Shown here one piece after another: positions 46,521 through 61,425 of a DNA stretch of 64,000 bases (positions are counted from its first letter, which is position 1; each line of letters begins with the position of its first letter). Below the pieces are notes generated by a model, which saw only the letters and a program-made list of their open reading frames with translations, was not told the DNA's origin and made no database searches. A program made the position numbers and the translations under genes. The stretch is from NCBI GenBank assembly GCA_036583965.1, contig JAZBQD010000017.1, positions 29,980,810 to 30,044,809 of the forward strand, in the 5' to 3' direction. The DNA is from Prunella strophiata. Lineage: Eukaryota > Chordata > Aves > Passeriformes > Prunellidae.

Positions 46521-49500
46521 AAGTTATTTTACTGTTTTATCCCTCCTTCCCTTTTTTCTGTTTTCCTCACAAATATCTACCCCAGAGCTGGAGCAAAAGG
46601 AAGAGATATGTACTACTGATCCAAGTTGTGCCTATGGCCCAAAGACAGGTGATGGGTTTGAGGGAACACATCTCCCAGCCAACCCCACACCTAGCTAACC
46701 CCAAGCAGTCTGCACTATGATGTGCCAGCACCCCAAAAGCAGAGTTTTTGTAAACAGCTCTGAGAGTCACAGGTGTCTCTAGATCAAATTTTTTTTTAAA
46801 CTTTCTTGTAACAACTAATAATTTTTGATATTTTAGTTCAGATATTTATTTATTTGTCATATATTCACTGCTTTATTACAGACCAGTAGTCTTTAGGACC
46901 AGAATTGGCAAATGCAAGAGTAAAATTTGCTATTAGTCACCAGCCAGCATTCCTCCTCACTCACTAGATATATTTCCCCGGAAAAGAGACAGATGGCAGT
47001 GCCAGCAACATACTTCCTTGGAGATTTTCCATCAAGGAAAACTTCCTTAAATTAAAAGCTGAGTTTTCTGAGAAACCAAGTAGAAAAGTCTACATAAGTA
47101 ACTCAGGACTTATTCTTGCAATGTTCTTCATATCTCCTAGTATATGACAAGTAAAAATTACTTTCCCACACTGCCTGTCACTGTGAAGGTTCTCTGCTGG
47201 AGGTGCAAAACTCCAAGTTTTGCATCACTCACGTGATCTCAGGCTGAATGGGCTCCACTGGCCTCCAAACTATAAAGATCTATGAGTCAGAGATGTAAGT
47301 TTGTACTTACTCCAAGACTGCATGGATGGCTCTGTAGCAACAACAGTGTGCTCCTCATGCAATACAGAGGAGTATGCAATACAAAGAGCATTGTAGCATT
47401 AACTCCATCTTTTGCCTTAGAAATCCCCAGAACTGCAATCTGCTCTGGTCACCGTTCTGACAATCAGATGTGTATACCACAGCCAGTACTTTATACAGAT
47501 TCTCTTTTCTGTCTTCTAGAAAAAACATATTTCAGTACTCTAGGCACATTAATCACTAGCCAACCAAGCTGTTTAACTAATCAAAATCTGGGTCTTACAG
47601 CTGACGCAACGTAATGAATCAATTTCAGTGCCACTGTGGGCATACCAGGCCACTCCATCATTGTCATCTACTGCACTGGAGGAAGTGGAATGGCTTCATT
47701 TTCAGTAACTACTTATTTAAAAGCAGAGTAGAAGTGGTATGGCAGTTTTATTCATGGATAGCCACTGGTCAGGGAATTTGAGGAAGCCAGCTGTACAGAA
47801 AGTGGGGGTGATTGCTAGGCTAGGCATTCTATCTCATGAATGTGTTCTTGGGAGCTCCGGGAGATCACCCCATCCAAAATACAGGCAAGGTTCTTTGGTG
47901 ACCTCAAGGTTACCACAGTACCTCAAAGAACAAGATGCTCATCAAATGATGACATAAACAGCTCAGTGAAGGATGGCATGGAAAGAGGAATCACACTGAA
48001 CTTTTCCTTTGCAGCTGCTCTCCATACTTAGGCATTGCCTTGTGTCAAAGAACCAATGCTTCACAGCCCTTTCCTAATAGGTGTCACAAAGAAGTCATTG
48101 CTCAGGATGTCTGGAGTCATGAACAGGTATAGGACCTCACTGCAAAACTGGGTGAAGTAGCAGCAGATATTTACCCACTACTGCGTGTTAAAAGATAAAC
48201 AAAGGTAAACAACACAAGCACAAGTAAAACTAAAGACAGTGAAGAAGATGGGTCTTGCACAAGTCCTTACTCAGGGTTAAGGGCAGCTGTGAACTGTAGA
48301 AAAGGAAGAACATCTTTTGCACAACTCTCAAATAGTGTGTGTGAGAAACAGAGGTCTCCCGGTAAAGCCTGTAGAACTGTCTGCATTTGGGATCCTGTAC
48401 AGCCATAATGCTTTCTTGCAACCTCACTTTTTTTATTTGGAAGAGAAACTGCAGTGGCTTTCATGAGCTGGCCAGGGGCTGCAAAGCACATCCTGAAGAA
48501 CCCTTACAACCTAGACATTGCAATACCTGGGAGGAAGCTATACATACCCCAAAGTACTGCACCCAGCCACAGCTAGGGATCTGCCTACCTGTGTGATGCT
48601 GTGTTACCAAAGGGACAGCACTGAATTTCCTGAACACATTCTGCCTCTCCCGCTTTTCTGCTTACACAGGTGACTCCTGAATGGGGTATGAGCATGGAGT
48701 GGATGGGAGGTGGCAGTAAGAGAGGGCACTGTGCAACATTCAGTCTCCAAGTGACAACAACATGAATGATGGCAGCAAAATCTGGAGAGGACATTAAAGA
48801 TTACATGATTGCAAGGAGACACAGATGAACAAACTGCTATCTGCTTGCTGCAGCACCCTGAGGAGTCATGCTGAACAGGTGTGACAGCTTAGCAGGAAAG
48901 GGGGAGCTTCTACTATTGTCTGTTCCTCTGGAATGCCTCTTCTGAACATCGCTGTAGACTTGTCTGAGTAACCCTCAGCTACTGTCTCCCAAAGAAGAAT
49001 GAAGGACTGGAGCTGTGTTTGGCAAAGTACAAGACAAATAGTTCCTGAACCTCTCCCATTCACAGTTGGACTTCACTCGTTTCAGCTCTGAACACTCAAA
49101 ATTTTAGCTGTCACAAATACATAGTAACAGGACATGTTTCCATCTATTGCTGCATTGAAACACAATCCAAATCTTACACAGGAAAAGTGCACCAAAGAAC
49201 TCTACTCTTTGCATTAATTTTATTCCCATCAGAAAGACCTACACTGGGAAAATCGTGGATGTACTTGTAATTTCCTGAATGCATGCAGAGTGTCGTGGGC
49301 ACCCTGGTGACACAACTGGGTACAGAATAATCCTGCCTGTATCGCACTTAGTATGTGATGATGAACCACAGGAACCATCTGGAGAGAAAAGCAACTGCCA
49401 GTTGATTTGAGCAGGAAGAAATAACAAGATGTAGCAGTGCTGTAGGTGCAGCCAAGTCACTTGGACTAAGAAAGAACTGAGGCCTCACTCCAAATGAGGA

Positions 49501-52069
49501 AGACTTAGCAACTGCCTCAGCAAATGTCCCTAGTGCGTCTGAAGGCAGGCCCTTGCAAAGTTCCCCAGCTACCCTCTTAGATCTTCATGCTGCCCAACAT
49601 TTTTTATGCATATTGAGCAGAGAAAGAAAGAGGATGACTGGCATTTTGAATTAAAAAATTAAATGCTACCATGTTATTATAAGAGGTGGTGCTTTGGTAT
49701 GGGTTGGTGCCTAGTTGTGCTTAAATGCTTTCAAAGGCAAAAAAAGGATGAATCACCCTAATTCCAGCATTGCCTGGACTACTAAGAAACTAAGAAGTCT
49801 GAAGCTGGAAGCAGTCATACTTTGCTGGTGACACAACACAGGATACAAAAAAACCCCAAAAAAACCCAAACCAAAACAAAACAAAAAAATTCTAAGACAA
49901 TTAAAAGACTGTAAATCAACCTCTATTAATATGAAGCAAGATTGTTACAATTTTTCATTCTCCTGACTTAGGGAAAATCTATTTTCATGTCACTAGAAAA
50001 CCCAAGCCAGAAATTTGGAAGAGTTTATTTGGTTTATTCATTCCTCTAGGGCTACTATGCTTCACTCTTTACACAGACCAGCGCATTGGCTTTCAATTAA
50101 AACAACAGAAAAACATAAATCTAGGTCTCTTGTTGGAGTTGTTTCTGTAAATCATCCTCCCCCTCTATCCCATCCAGTAGCCACCAGAGACATGCAAAAA
50201 TTGTAATATTGAGTTTTTATGTATGATAACCTTCCTCTTCTCTCCCATTCAATTATCCTTGACTTTCTAAAGCTGTTATTACCTAGCAAGAACTGCAAGT
50301 ACATCACAGATGGACCAACTTCATTGAACCATAATAGGAGAGATTAATTCTAAGCTTAACAAGGAAAGCTAATCACAGCCTTATCTACAGAGAGACCACC
50401 TTCTTTGTTCTGACATAGCAAAGCCTGCTTTTTACACTGACAGTGTCTACTGCTTACAGATTTTGAAACCATGGTGGTGGGGAAAAGAATCAGTGCATGA
50501 GTGCATCAGTTGCATCAGTTAAAAAGTGGTTTTGAGGGAGCTGGCATTTCTGAGACTCTGCTTGTACACTTGCTTTGTACCATGGTAGGGTACATTGAAT
50601 GCCTTTACTGTCATGATCTGTAACATTGAAATGGAAGTGAGGAGAGGAAAACACAGAAAATTAGGGCTGTTGGGAGAAGAGCACTACAGGTTTTTTTATC
50701 AGAAGGTAAAATGTAAAAGTATTACAATAAATTATGACACTGTGACTTGATGAGGTTTCTCTGACAGAAGAGGATACAAAAAAAATACATCATCTCTATT
50801 ATGACTTCTAAACTGTACTTAAAGATAACAGTTTTTCACTTCAGAAGAAAATACAATTAACATGAAAATAAATGTGGAAATCCGAGACCATCATCTAAAA
50901 TCTTCTTCCTGAAAGAAGGCTGCAGTATTACCAAAACCCAACTACCACCTTAGATAATCTTTCTAAGCTCTCTCTTTCTTATATACAGGAAGTTGAAAAA
51001 CCCCAGAACTACCAAGAACAACCACAAATTTAGCTATTCTGCACAGGATTTCCAAAGGGCCAAAGTCCAGGGTCATGAGAGACTCTGTTTCATATCAGGA
51101 GATGTTGGGACATTTCAGCACCTTGGTGGACATGCTGCTTTCACCCATTGACTGCCAATGTGACACTTCATTCCCCATTCCTATCTGTTGAAAATCCATT
51201 CTCAGCTGATGAGCATTCATAACATGTGTGAGTCTACAAATGATCTTTTGAAATCCGTGATTCCAAGATTTCAACAGCTCTGTCCTCCCAGACCAGCTGT
51301 TTATTCCCAAAGACATTTCTTCTGCCAGGGCCTGTCCCAGCTGCTGCTAACTCCTGCTTGCATTAAGATTCCACTGGTCCTCAGCCTGGGCAGCCTTTGT
51401 AACTTCCCACATTGCAAAACCCTGATACGCCCTTCTCCATCATTTTCAGGCTTATGGTGATGCCCCACAAGCACTGCGGCCAGTTCCTGACCACACAGGA
51501 CTGCTGCTCCCTGACCAGTGCAGGGTTTGCAGAGCTGCTCTGTCAAGGCACTTGCACATTTGCAGGTTGAGAGGCTCTGTGTGATCAGTGGAGTTGAGTT
51601 TCCCAGGGCAGCAGTGTAAGGGTTGCCATCTCACAAAAGAGGCTGTGAGGAACAGTAAAACCCCTTTCCCACTGACAGCACTACACAGTTCCCAGATCTA
51701 ATGCTGAGGCTCCAGGCTGCTGGGCATTGACATGAGAGGAAGATGCAGGATACACAGACAGTGATGGACACCACAAAATAGGCAAGCCCTGCACAAAGCC
51801 CTAGGAGCTGCTTAAGAGCAGTTAGAGATACACTAACAAATGGGGCATTTTGATTTTCATGCACTCTTGCATGTCACACTGTTTTTTTGTATGCAACTTC
51901 ATGCAACGGCCACAATGCAACTGTATGAATCAAACACAGCCCAGATCAGATGGAATGTAAATCCAAGCTGTTATGCACAGCCTAACAGGAGTCTACCTTG
52001 TATGGCAGGTAGACAGAGTAACAAAGAAAATTAGCCAACTAATGACTAAAAGCCCCCATGCACATGCAT

Positions 52070-52111
<42 letters not shown>

Positions 52112-55094
52112 GTGCATGCAGTCACACTCGCTCTTGGATGCAAAGGGCTAAACAACAGAAACATATCCAATGCCAGAAATATTGTATGCTCATTAAAATG
52201 CTGGCCAGACTGCATTATGATTACTATCCCAGGATTTTAAATGATGGCTGAGTTTGAGACAAGCCCTTCAGAACAAAAACTGTCAATGAATAGAGGAGGG
52301 AAGTGGAGACAAAAGAGAGTGAAAGGGAGTTAGACATATAGGAGAGACTTCTCTCCTAGAGCAGCCAGAATTAGTTTGACAAGTAGCCACTGTTTCTAAG
52401 CCAATGTTCATTCTTTCTCTCTGTTGGGGCATTATCTTAGATGACCAAAAAATTATGGAAATGAATGAGAGAAGCATAGCAGCATAAGCTATTTAACATT
52501 GCTCACAGCAACTCATAGCAAATCAAAAGGGAAAACAGAAATGTGGCCTGTGCTACATCCTCTCAATGCAAGTGGAAGGACCACTGATCATGCCAGCTCT
52601 TATCCTTGACTCTTTGGGGTGTTTTTGCAGTTGTTAATTTTTAATTTGCTCTCCATTTGCAGTTTAAGACTGCACCAAGTGAATGAGCTAGGCTGTGTCT
52701 TTCAGCTAAACGTAAAAAGAGATCATTCATAAAATGAAAAAAAAAAACAAAAAACAAACCCAAAACATAAGGAGATGACAGTTAAAAAACCCCAAAAACC
52801 ATGCCTCAGGGCAATGTGGTCTTCAGTCACAATTCCAGATAGTTATTCTTCCAGATGATGAGTAACACCAAGCAAACTCCTCTCAACATTGCATACAATG
52901 CTGATTCACTCTGGGAGGCAGATCACCTTTATTTCTTAATGGTGAATCTGTCAGCCATGCCAAAAATGAGGTAAGAGATTCTACTCTTTTCTCAGGGATC
53001 CTACTACTAGCAGGTTTATACTTTCCCTCTGAATTGTCCCCTTCTCCTCTCTCCCCCGTCTCTTTTGGGAAGAACAAGGTTACCACAGCGAGCATAGTAT
53101 CTATCATTTCCTATCAGGAACACACTAAATCAAATTAATCTGCTGTTGACATCTCTGTCCTCCCACTAATTCCCTGTTGTCTCCCCTTTACAGTATTTGT
53201 GATCCACAGAGGCAGAGATATTTTAGACACACCTTGATCATACCAGCAACAAGTCAGCATCCCGCTTGGTTGCAAACTGGGAGCCACTAATAAGAAATAG
53301 TTGTGTGAAGTGGCTGAATGAAGCTGATGAACCACAAGGGAGCTGGCAGGCATCCAGAGGATTGGTAAATCTCTGCCTGGGGCAGACCTTCAGCCCCCCC
53401 ACCAGTGACCAAGCCTGTAACCCTCACTGGGCTGGCAGTTTTGTACCTTGTCTAGATCCCACACAATTCAAACAACTTGCAAAACAAACAGGCAGAAAAG
53501 CAGAAAATGGAGGCAGGCAGATGTGAGTTAATGCTCACACAGAGGCCTGAAAAGGAGTGACTTGCACATGCAAGATGCCGAGTATGACCTGCAGCCAAAA
53601 TACTCTCTCTCTCTCTTCCAAATGTTATCAAGGCTGATCTACCTTTCTGACAAGTGCACCGATAACGAAAATAAAACATAATTCTGCATATGGGTGCTTT
53701 GGAGTAGTGTCCCTGCTGCCACCACATAACTCCTTATCTAAAGAGCCAGCTTCATGTGTGACTGTATGAGTTCATCCATGTAGGTAGTCACAAGCCATTC
53801 CTTTGCACCACCAAACTTGTGCTGCAAAAAATTCCCTAATTTGTACCTCAAAAAACCAGAAAATTCCTTTTCAGTGAAGTTTTTCAAACAGTGCTCTACC
53901 TACACCATAAGGAAAGGAAAATTTCCATTTGAATAGTGTATAAAAGTTGCAAACAACTGACAACATGGACCTGTCATGGCAAATTCCATAGACACCTAGC
54001 TACAAGGCTCTGGCTACTGAAATTTCAATATTTAAAAGAAAGCAATTTATTTTTGTTATGTAAGATTTCTAGGCAGTTGTTTTCTGTTTCTGCTCAGAAG
54101 TGGATAGCCTCCTTTATGCTTAACACAGTGTAAGAGTGGCAATGATGTCATTCATTGCTGCAGAGGAAGTAAAACGCTCTGAGCTTAGACCTTGGCAGGA
54201 AAAAACAGTTTTGCACTTAATCTCTAAACAAGTGTTTATTTAAATAAAGTTTGTTTTACTTGAATGCTAGTCAGGTCTGACAGGAGACTGGTAAACTTTC
54301 CCTAGGCACTCAGTCTCTGGACAGATGAAAAGTCAAGGCAGAGCAGAGGGACTGAAAGCAGCCAGATGCTCTCAGCCCTATAATCAGGTTACAACTAAAC
54401 CTCTCTTGACACCCTTATATCCTCCCCAGCACCTGTGCCTTTTCCAGAACATTTTTAAAGAGTTGAACATTTCTGCAGCAGTGGCTTCTTGAGTTTTGCA
54501 CCATGTCCACTTAGCAGTTTCTTAAAGGGCCCCAAACTGCTGTGCACTTGAGTTGTCCTGTTCAGCTCCCTCCTCTGACCCTCAGCTCCACTGGTGGTGC
54601 TTCAAAATATGCCTTTCTTTGGAAAATTTGGGCTGGAAACCCTTGCCTTGTAACAGGCAAGTTCTGTGACAGAGTTGGAGGTACAGCTGTAGTATGAGGC
54701 TTACAAATTTAAAAGGACATACCAGGCTAGCCTGTGTGACTGTGATCTGTCTGAGATCTGAAACTGAAACATCACCTCATGCGTGTGTCTCTGTGGCTGT
54801 GTTTCCTCACACCCAAGACAATGACAGCACTAAGCTCACATTAAAAAAAATGCCTCTGAAGGCAATCTAGGAATCACAACATGCAGAAATAATTTGTGTG
54901 CCTGTAGCACAGCTAAAGGCAAATAAAATCAGCAGGAAACACTGACTTTTTTTTTTTTTAAGGTTGGGTTATTTTCCTGGTAAGTGACATAGTTAACAAA
55001 GACCCATAATGAAAGTAATCTTAAATTTGGAGAATGACAGAAGTGAAAGAAGGGCACAACTCACTTTGATCACAATTCAGCTTTATTTTTTATT
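46521..55094 (-). other. NRG1: NRG1 long upstream intron, distal part A
   Basis: Intronic sequence with no recognised exon. It holds an A/C-rich stretch near 49845-49890, a CA microsatellite (52071-52108), an A-rich run near 52738-52790 and a T-run at 54948-54959. Open frames are short and overlapping on both strands, with no domain recognised. Confidence 0.7.
52071..52108. repeat. (CA)19 microsatellite
   Basis: Nineteen uninterrupted CA units preceded by GCACATGCATG. Such a run is likely length-polymorphic. It opens false His/Thr frames in several phases. Confidence 0.96.
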
Positions 55095-55745
55095 CTAATC
55101 AGGTTAAGTGATGAAAGCTCATTTGCCCACTGTCAAGGGAATGCGCAAAGACAAGGGAAGATAAGGGGGTCCTCAAATCATGATGGCCCTGCCTGGGCCC
55201 TCCCAGGGCCATCACTGGAGCCTTCAGCCACACATCAAGGGATGAAACCTGCCACTGTGATCCAATTTGTAAAGCTTCCTGGTGCAGCTTCCAAACAGAG
55301 GGGTATTGTGGCCTTTGGGTGTCTGGGACCCCTCATGGGATGCAAGGGAAGGACATTTTGGCATGGTACACGTCTCGAGATGTTTAGTGGGGGAAGCAAA
55401 GGCAGGAAGGAGAGGGATCTGAGAGGCCTATCAGGGAGTAAGAACGGGGAAACAGGGAGATAGGAAACAGGAGGACAATACATGTAAACAGGTGCTGATC
55501 ATTGTGGTTCTGTGGCTGTGCCTTGCACATGATACATGCAGTCTGTCCAATGTTCCCATGAAACTCCATTTCCAACTCTTTTAATGGGGGAGTGCTGTGT
55601 CTGTGTCTACAGGCCATGTGTATATGTACATGTGTCTGTGTGCACGCCTGCTATGAAGGGGTGCCCACTTTCACTCCTGCCTGGACCTAGGGCATGGATC
55701 TGCTGCAGCCTCACTGCAGAGGGACTACCAGATTTGTCCACTTCC
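55095..55745. mobile_element. Probable mobile-element-derived segment, possibly an ERV internal/LTR remnant
   Basis: This 650-bp block is clearly more G/C-rich than its flanks. It has a purine tract GGGAAGATAAGGGGG near 55155-55169 followed by direct and inverted motifs (GGCCCTGCCTGGGCCCTCCC), then a stretch with few stops on either strand and a purine-rich segment (55385-55470). This resembles the polypurine tract plus LTR layout of avian ERVL-type elements. I could not find terminal repeats, a target-site duplication or a recognisable protein, so class and orientation are open. It could instead be an unrelated GC-rich intronic island. Confidence 0.35.
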
Positions 55746-55887
55746 TAGCAAATAATATATGTTGTCTTCAGGAGTTTGAAAGATGGGCAGCATAGGGCAG
55801 AACAGTACTAAACAACTACAAAACCCATGGTGTATCACACACAACAACAAAACCAAGTAATTCTCTGTACAGTTCCACAAGGTTCAT

Positions 55888-55909
55888 ACTTATTATTAAC
55901 TTATTATTA
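55888..55909. repeat. 11-bp perfect tandem duplication
   Basis: ACTTATTATTA occurs twice back to back (55888-55898, 55899-55909), followed by ACC. Confidence 0.92.
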
Positions 55910-58900
55910 ACCATTTCTCACTTTAGATACAGATAGATACAATGTACATCTCCTTGGGATGAGGTGATTAAAGAAAAAAAAATGAACATGCTCATCCTTT
56001 TTTTTTGTCCCATGAAAAGTTTTCCATAAAAAAAGGACACAGTAACTGTTTGAGAAATGAAGATGTTTTAACAATTTGGGGAATTAAAATATTTTTGTCA
56101 CATAGAGAAACATTTTTAAAATTAGCTGGGTTAGTGGAAAATGAACTCACCATCATTTTAGAAATAGAATGTTCTGTTTTTCTGGTCTATTGTAAGGCTG
56201 ACTGTGCAGATGTTTTTAGTAATAGCAGGTCTCTCAGTGAATACAAGATGCTATAGTTTTTCTTAAACTATTTTTTGGCTGCAAAATTTTTTTTTGGAAC
56301 ACATCAGGGACAAAAAGCACACATGTTTCAGACTGGGGTGTTATGACTTAGGGATGCTGACTGCAACTTGAAGGCAATAAACTTTAAGTGAAATAAAAAG
56401 TAACAGAGGTTTCCTGTGGAGATGCTCAACTTACAGATAGTCTGCAAACATGATGCACACCTCAGATGAGAATGCAGTGAAGAAAAGAACCTTTGCAACA
56501 CAAAGGAATAACAATCATTTTTAGGGGACCAAAATTCAAGGAAAATTGCAGCAAAGAGGTCACTCAGCATACCACCCTGTTACAGAAAATCCAGGGTAAT
56601 GCCTCAGGTGACTATCACTCAAGTCACCTCTGGTAAATTCCTCATAGTCTGCGCTCTGACCTATCTTCTATTTCAGTGGTCTTCAGGTTTGGAGGTTTGA
56701 CATGTGACTGTTTGTGTTGGTGAAAGATAAGGGTGTCTTGGTGACAGGTTTTCCAGCACTCAGCTATCCCACAGCCTTCATGTCTAGAATGCACAGAGGC
56801 TACTCAGTACTGCTGTGAGATAGCCTCTGCAGAAGCAGGACAAGGAAGGACTGGTGGGGGTAACAAATCCATAGAAAGGAAACCGCACTGCAGCACTGGA
56901 ATTGCATCCTTTGCACTCCTGCTTGGAATTGCACTGCACGTGAGTTTGTTGGCAAAACCCCTACAGGGCTGCTGAGACTGTCCTGCATCCTCAGGTGGAA
57001 GAGGACCTTGAGGATATTCCACACTGAAGAAGGGGAGGTGCTGTCCATCTGGCTGCTCTTCACAGGCAGATAAACCCAGACATCTGGCAGATCACCACTA
57101 GCCACCTTCCTGACTAGGGAAGGCTTACTTTTCTTCTCCTTTCCTCCCATTTTTAGTGATTCTTTCTCATTTGGACTTAGCTAAATATGGGCCAGGTATA
57201 GACAGGGTCACTCCTTCAACAAGCTTTGTGATATTTTGGATTCTTTTCCCTCCTGACTCCCTACAAACAATCAGTGAGTGCTGGGAAGGACCTCCTCCAC
57301 CACTGTTTTTGTGTCACAAGATTTTCTGCTCTGACATTGCTGCCACGAACACAGACTACCATCACACTCAGCAGTGTGAATTATTGTCTCTGTGCCCTCT
57401 CATGAAGATGGATGCCTATGCTGTTTCATGAGGCTGTTCAGCAAAGGATAAAATGTTGAATCCACTTTTCTCTGCATCACCCTACTTTCAATTTGCCTTT
57501 GCCTAAAAATGAAGTATCCGGCTTCTTGCAAAGAGCATTAGAAAGTGTTACTGGTTTTGTACATTTCTTCTCTTTCTGGTTTGCCCTGTTTTTGGGATTA
57601 TCTGTCTCAAGAAAACAGAGTACTATACACATTGCTCTACAGGGTCTTTCAGAATGGGCCACAAAACAGCAGACATATCCTCTGGTCTGGCTTTTTACAT
57701 TGTGCTGTGGCCTAGGCTGAGATGGACATGAAGATCTTGGGCACAGTTTCTTCCTCATCTCAAGGTATGTGCTTGTCTTTTGAGGCTATTTGCTGCTTTG
57801 GACATCTCTGAAATAGTACTCAGTTGACAGCAGCCATGTCTTCCATTGAGAGTAAAGCTTTGATTCTTTCATTACCATCTTAAAACAGAGGAGGATTTTT
57901 TTTTTTGTAATCTACTGATAGATGTGAAACCTTTGCTTTCCTTCCATTTTAAGCATGCCCCACTAAGTATAATGGCTGTATGCAAAGCTTTTGATGATTG
58001 CAGGAGATATCCATGTCACACCACTGAAGATTTAATTGTACTTTTTGCAGTAACAGAGGTAAACAAGTTACCTTCTTCTGCCTTAGGGCAGAAACCTCTT
58101 TGTAACTCTTGTACTCCTTAACTTTTGAACGAGTTAAGGTCTCTATTGGGAAGTGGTGTCTTTCGGTAGACTGATGGATTGAGTTGGAAAAGGCTAGGCG
58201 AGCTTTTGAGCCCACCAATGTATTTTGAAGCCTCTACAGTTTCAACAAATTAATCTAATCCCAGTGTTTTTATACTCCACAAGCATCACCTTCTGCTGGT
58301 GCTAAGACTTAATTTCACAAAGGTCAGTGTGGCTCTGTACATCTGTGGTGGATATGGCTTGATGTATGTGTACATATATTAGTGAGCATCTCTTAATGAA
58401 ATGGACTGAGCTAAGATGTCATACACTTAGCTGTGGTCCCAATGTTGTGGATGCTGGCTTATCAGGTATTGTCCTTGAACACAGTAATATGTAAGTGGTT
58501 AAGCTTGCTAAACTTGTCATATCTCTTGCATTCAAACACTGTCTGGACCACTTGCCATCTGTCCTGATTTCTTTGTGCTGCAATCAAACCAAGAATATTT
58601 TTGAAAGCCTTACTGCTGTGTCCCATCATTGCTCATAAGCCCAGCAATTCTGCTGCCAGAGCTCAGGAAACTGGGTACACTCAGTCTGAGGTTTGTGAAT
58701 TGCCAGCCTGTCTCATATGCACCTTGTTTCCCACCATCCTCAGGCAACATGATCACACTATTTATTCAGGGGCATTCGTTCAGAGTCAGCATCAGCATAC
58801 TACCTGCAACATGGATGTAACAAATAGATTCTAAGATGCCTGTAGGTATGAAAGACCTCAGTTCAATAATGCTAACAGCTCTGCTTCATTCTTCGAGCTC

Positions 58901-61319
58901 TTTGCACACAGTTTCTATTCTTTCCCTCCACTACTGCCAAGGATCACAGCAGTTGGTAGAAACAAGACACCCTGGGAAACCATGTCCTGTTTTCACTTTC
59001 TGGCCTGTTTCTGTGTGCTGGAATGGAAGGAACTACAACCGTGGTGACTTCAGACACTGGCCTGGGTGACTTCTGTGCACGTCTCACAGCCTAGAAATCC
59101 ACACTGGGGCAGTCAGGGTAAGGAGCCTCATGCATGCAAATGGCTTTCCCAGTGAGTGCAGCACAAGTCTTAATATCTAGTTAAGTCTTCAGGGCTGGAT
59201 CCTGTCCAGGCTCAGCAATGTGATTGTACATCACTGGCATTTCTTTCTGGCTGACTGGGGCAATGGGAATCTGCTGGGTCACCCCAGCTTTTCTGATACA
59301 GTCCCTCCATGTCCTACACTGCTTGTGTTGGGTTGGAAATACAGACAGGTACAGTGTTTAGGAAAATACCTAAATGCCCTTAGTCGGCATGTTTCAGCTG
59401 TAAAGTAACTGAAGCCATATTCTCCAGTTCTTGTATCCTCGCCTCTCCTCATTTCCTGATGCTTTCCCTAAATACTTCCACGCAGAAACAGCTCTCAGAC
59501 CCTCTGGGATCCCTGCAGAAGGCTTTGTGTATTTGCCTGCTGGGACCTGAGGAGCAAGGCAATGCTCATAAAGGAGGTGTCAGAGAAGTTCCTCAAATGA
59601 CAAACAAAGTGAGCAAATAAGACTAAAAACCAACCCAGCATGAGGACATTCCCACCAGCCTGGCCTGCCTCTTACCCATGCTGCAGTGCCTGTACTCCCC
59701 TATTAATGTGATGCTTCCTGGGAAGTTGCTCAGAAAGCCTCAGGTAAAAGGTCTGCCTAGGAGAGATAGCTTTGCCTGGCCACTTTGACAAAAGCAGCTG
59801 CCCATACCAAGCACACTCTATTTGTAACATTATCTTAGGAAGATGCTCATGGCTGATGTCTGCCCACAATAAGAGAAGGGTTTTCCTTTTCCTTAACTAG
59901 CATTTTGGTGGGGAGAGGAAAGCTTGCACATGCCTCAGAAGTGAACTGCTTGCCTGTGTGGATCTAGGATACAGGACTGGAGACAGAAGAGGGCAGAACT
60001 CTCAGGGGGGCATTGCATCTGAGCATGGGGAAGAAGTACAGCCAGGAACACTACAGGGAATAGGCAGTGCTGGCTGTGCTGAGAGTCACATGAGGCCTGG
60101 GAACAGCCGGGCTCTTGGCTTCAGTTACGGAGCAGCAGAACTGCACTTCAGAGACCACTTATCACTGCAATAAATCTTGCTTCTCACTGAGCACATGTGG
60201 AAGCTGAGACATCTGACAGTGAGGAGGGCTCCTGTAGGCAGGGGTTTGGCAGCACAGGCAGACAGAGCTACACACTACTGTCAGTAATGTGACAGAAGCA
60301 ATACTCTGTGACTAAAGCTGCTGTTTACAAGTATTTTCTTTTCTTGCTCCTGGTGTGGGCAGTGAAAAGAAGGGGATTTAGATTAAGAAATCTCTTTTTA
60401 AGCAAAGAACTGAAAACAAAATTTACAACAAATCCACAGCCTCACAGCTTCTGTATAACACATCGTGCGTCATTTCTCCCACCCAGTTACCCCCAGTCCC
60501 CCTCCCAGCCTCATCAGCAAGCTGCTGGCTGAGTGAGCCTTTCTTCAGCATGAAGAGCTGGTCCTGCCATGCCCCCATTTTTAATGCTGCATTTGCTGCA
60601 GAAAGCATGAGATGTCAGTGCCTTCTCACACCATATCCACACCCCTCTGCACGCAGCAGTGAGTCAGCACCAGATGCTTGCAGGCTTGGGAGTCTCAGTT
60701 TCATCAACTGTAAATCCCTGCAGCTCCACTGGCTACAAGAGCTCCTCAGAGCAACACCAGCTGGAAACCTGCCCCTGTAAATCTCTGGGGATGAGCTGCC
60801 CAAGTAGCTTCTCCTCAAGCTGGCCCTGCACAGGGGTCTCATTCTTCCTGGTTCCCAAGTCCATGTCCTGGAGAATGAAAGGGCTAGGTAGAACTGGGAG
60901 CCAGGGCTCTTTGTTTAGACTGAGCATGCAGAGTTTGCTTCATCTGTAGTCTAAATAAAAGTCTAAATGAGTACAAATGAAAGTCAGGAGCTTGTGTGCC
61001 TGTGTGCAGGGAAGCAGTAGGGGTGCAGCCTGCTTCTGTCTTCACGGGAAGAAAACTGGCATTTGTAAAGCCTGCACACATCTAGATTGGAGACAGACTG
61101 AATATCCATTATGTGCACACTAGCAGGAGCCTATTTTTAGCCACTGGGCAATGATAGGATATCTGTCAATGTAGTCTCCAAATCTTATCCCATGCCTCCC
61201 ATTTTCTTTCACCCTCTCTTCAAGTCTTCACCACCCCTCCCCCCAAACCTTCACCTTCTTATGGAAACTAGGAGACATTCAATGATGTAAGTAATGAGAT
61301 TCCATCTTCACACAGACAA

Positions 61320-61355
61320 CATTCAAGAAGGTTCATTCAATCATTCAAGAAGGTT
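61320..61355. repeat. 14-bp direct repeat
   Basis: CATTCAAGAAGGTT occurs at 61320-61333 and again at 61342-61355, with CATTCAAT between the copies. It is a local duplication about 70 bp from the pentamer array. Confidence 0.9.
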
Positions 61356-61425
61356 TTACCTCCTTTCTCCATGACTTTTCACAACAAACAGATCAACAGA
61401 CAGTTCTATGATCACATAACAGAAA

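Larger units (their letters stand above)
55746..61425 (-). other. NRG1: NRG1 long upstream intron, distal part B
   Basis: Intronic sequence with no recognised exon or LINE. It includes an 11-bp tandem duplication (55888-55909), T- and A-runs (55974-55982, 57896-57907) and a GC-richer area at 60450-60900 without a recognisable product. A 14-bp direct repeat at 61320-61355 lies just before the pentamer array. Confidence 0.7.

Noticed and set aside
52058..52251. His/Thr-rich frames
   Set aside because: Readings of the CA dinucleotide repeat.
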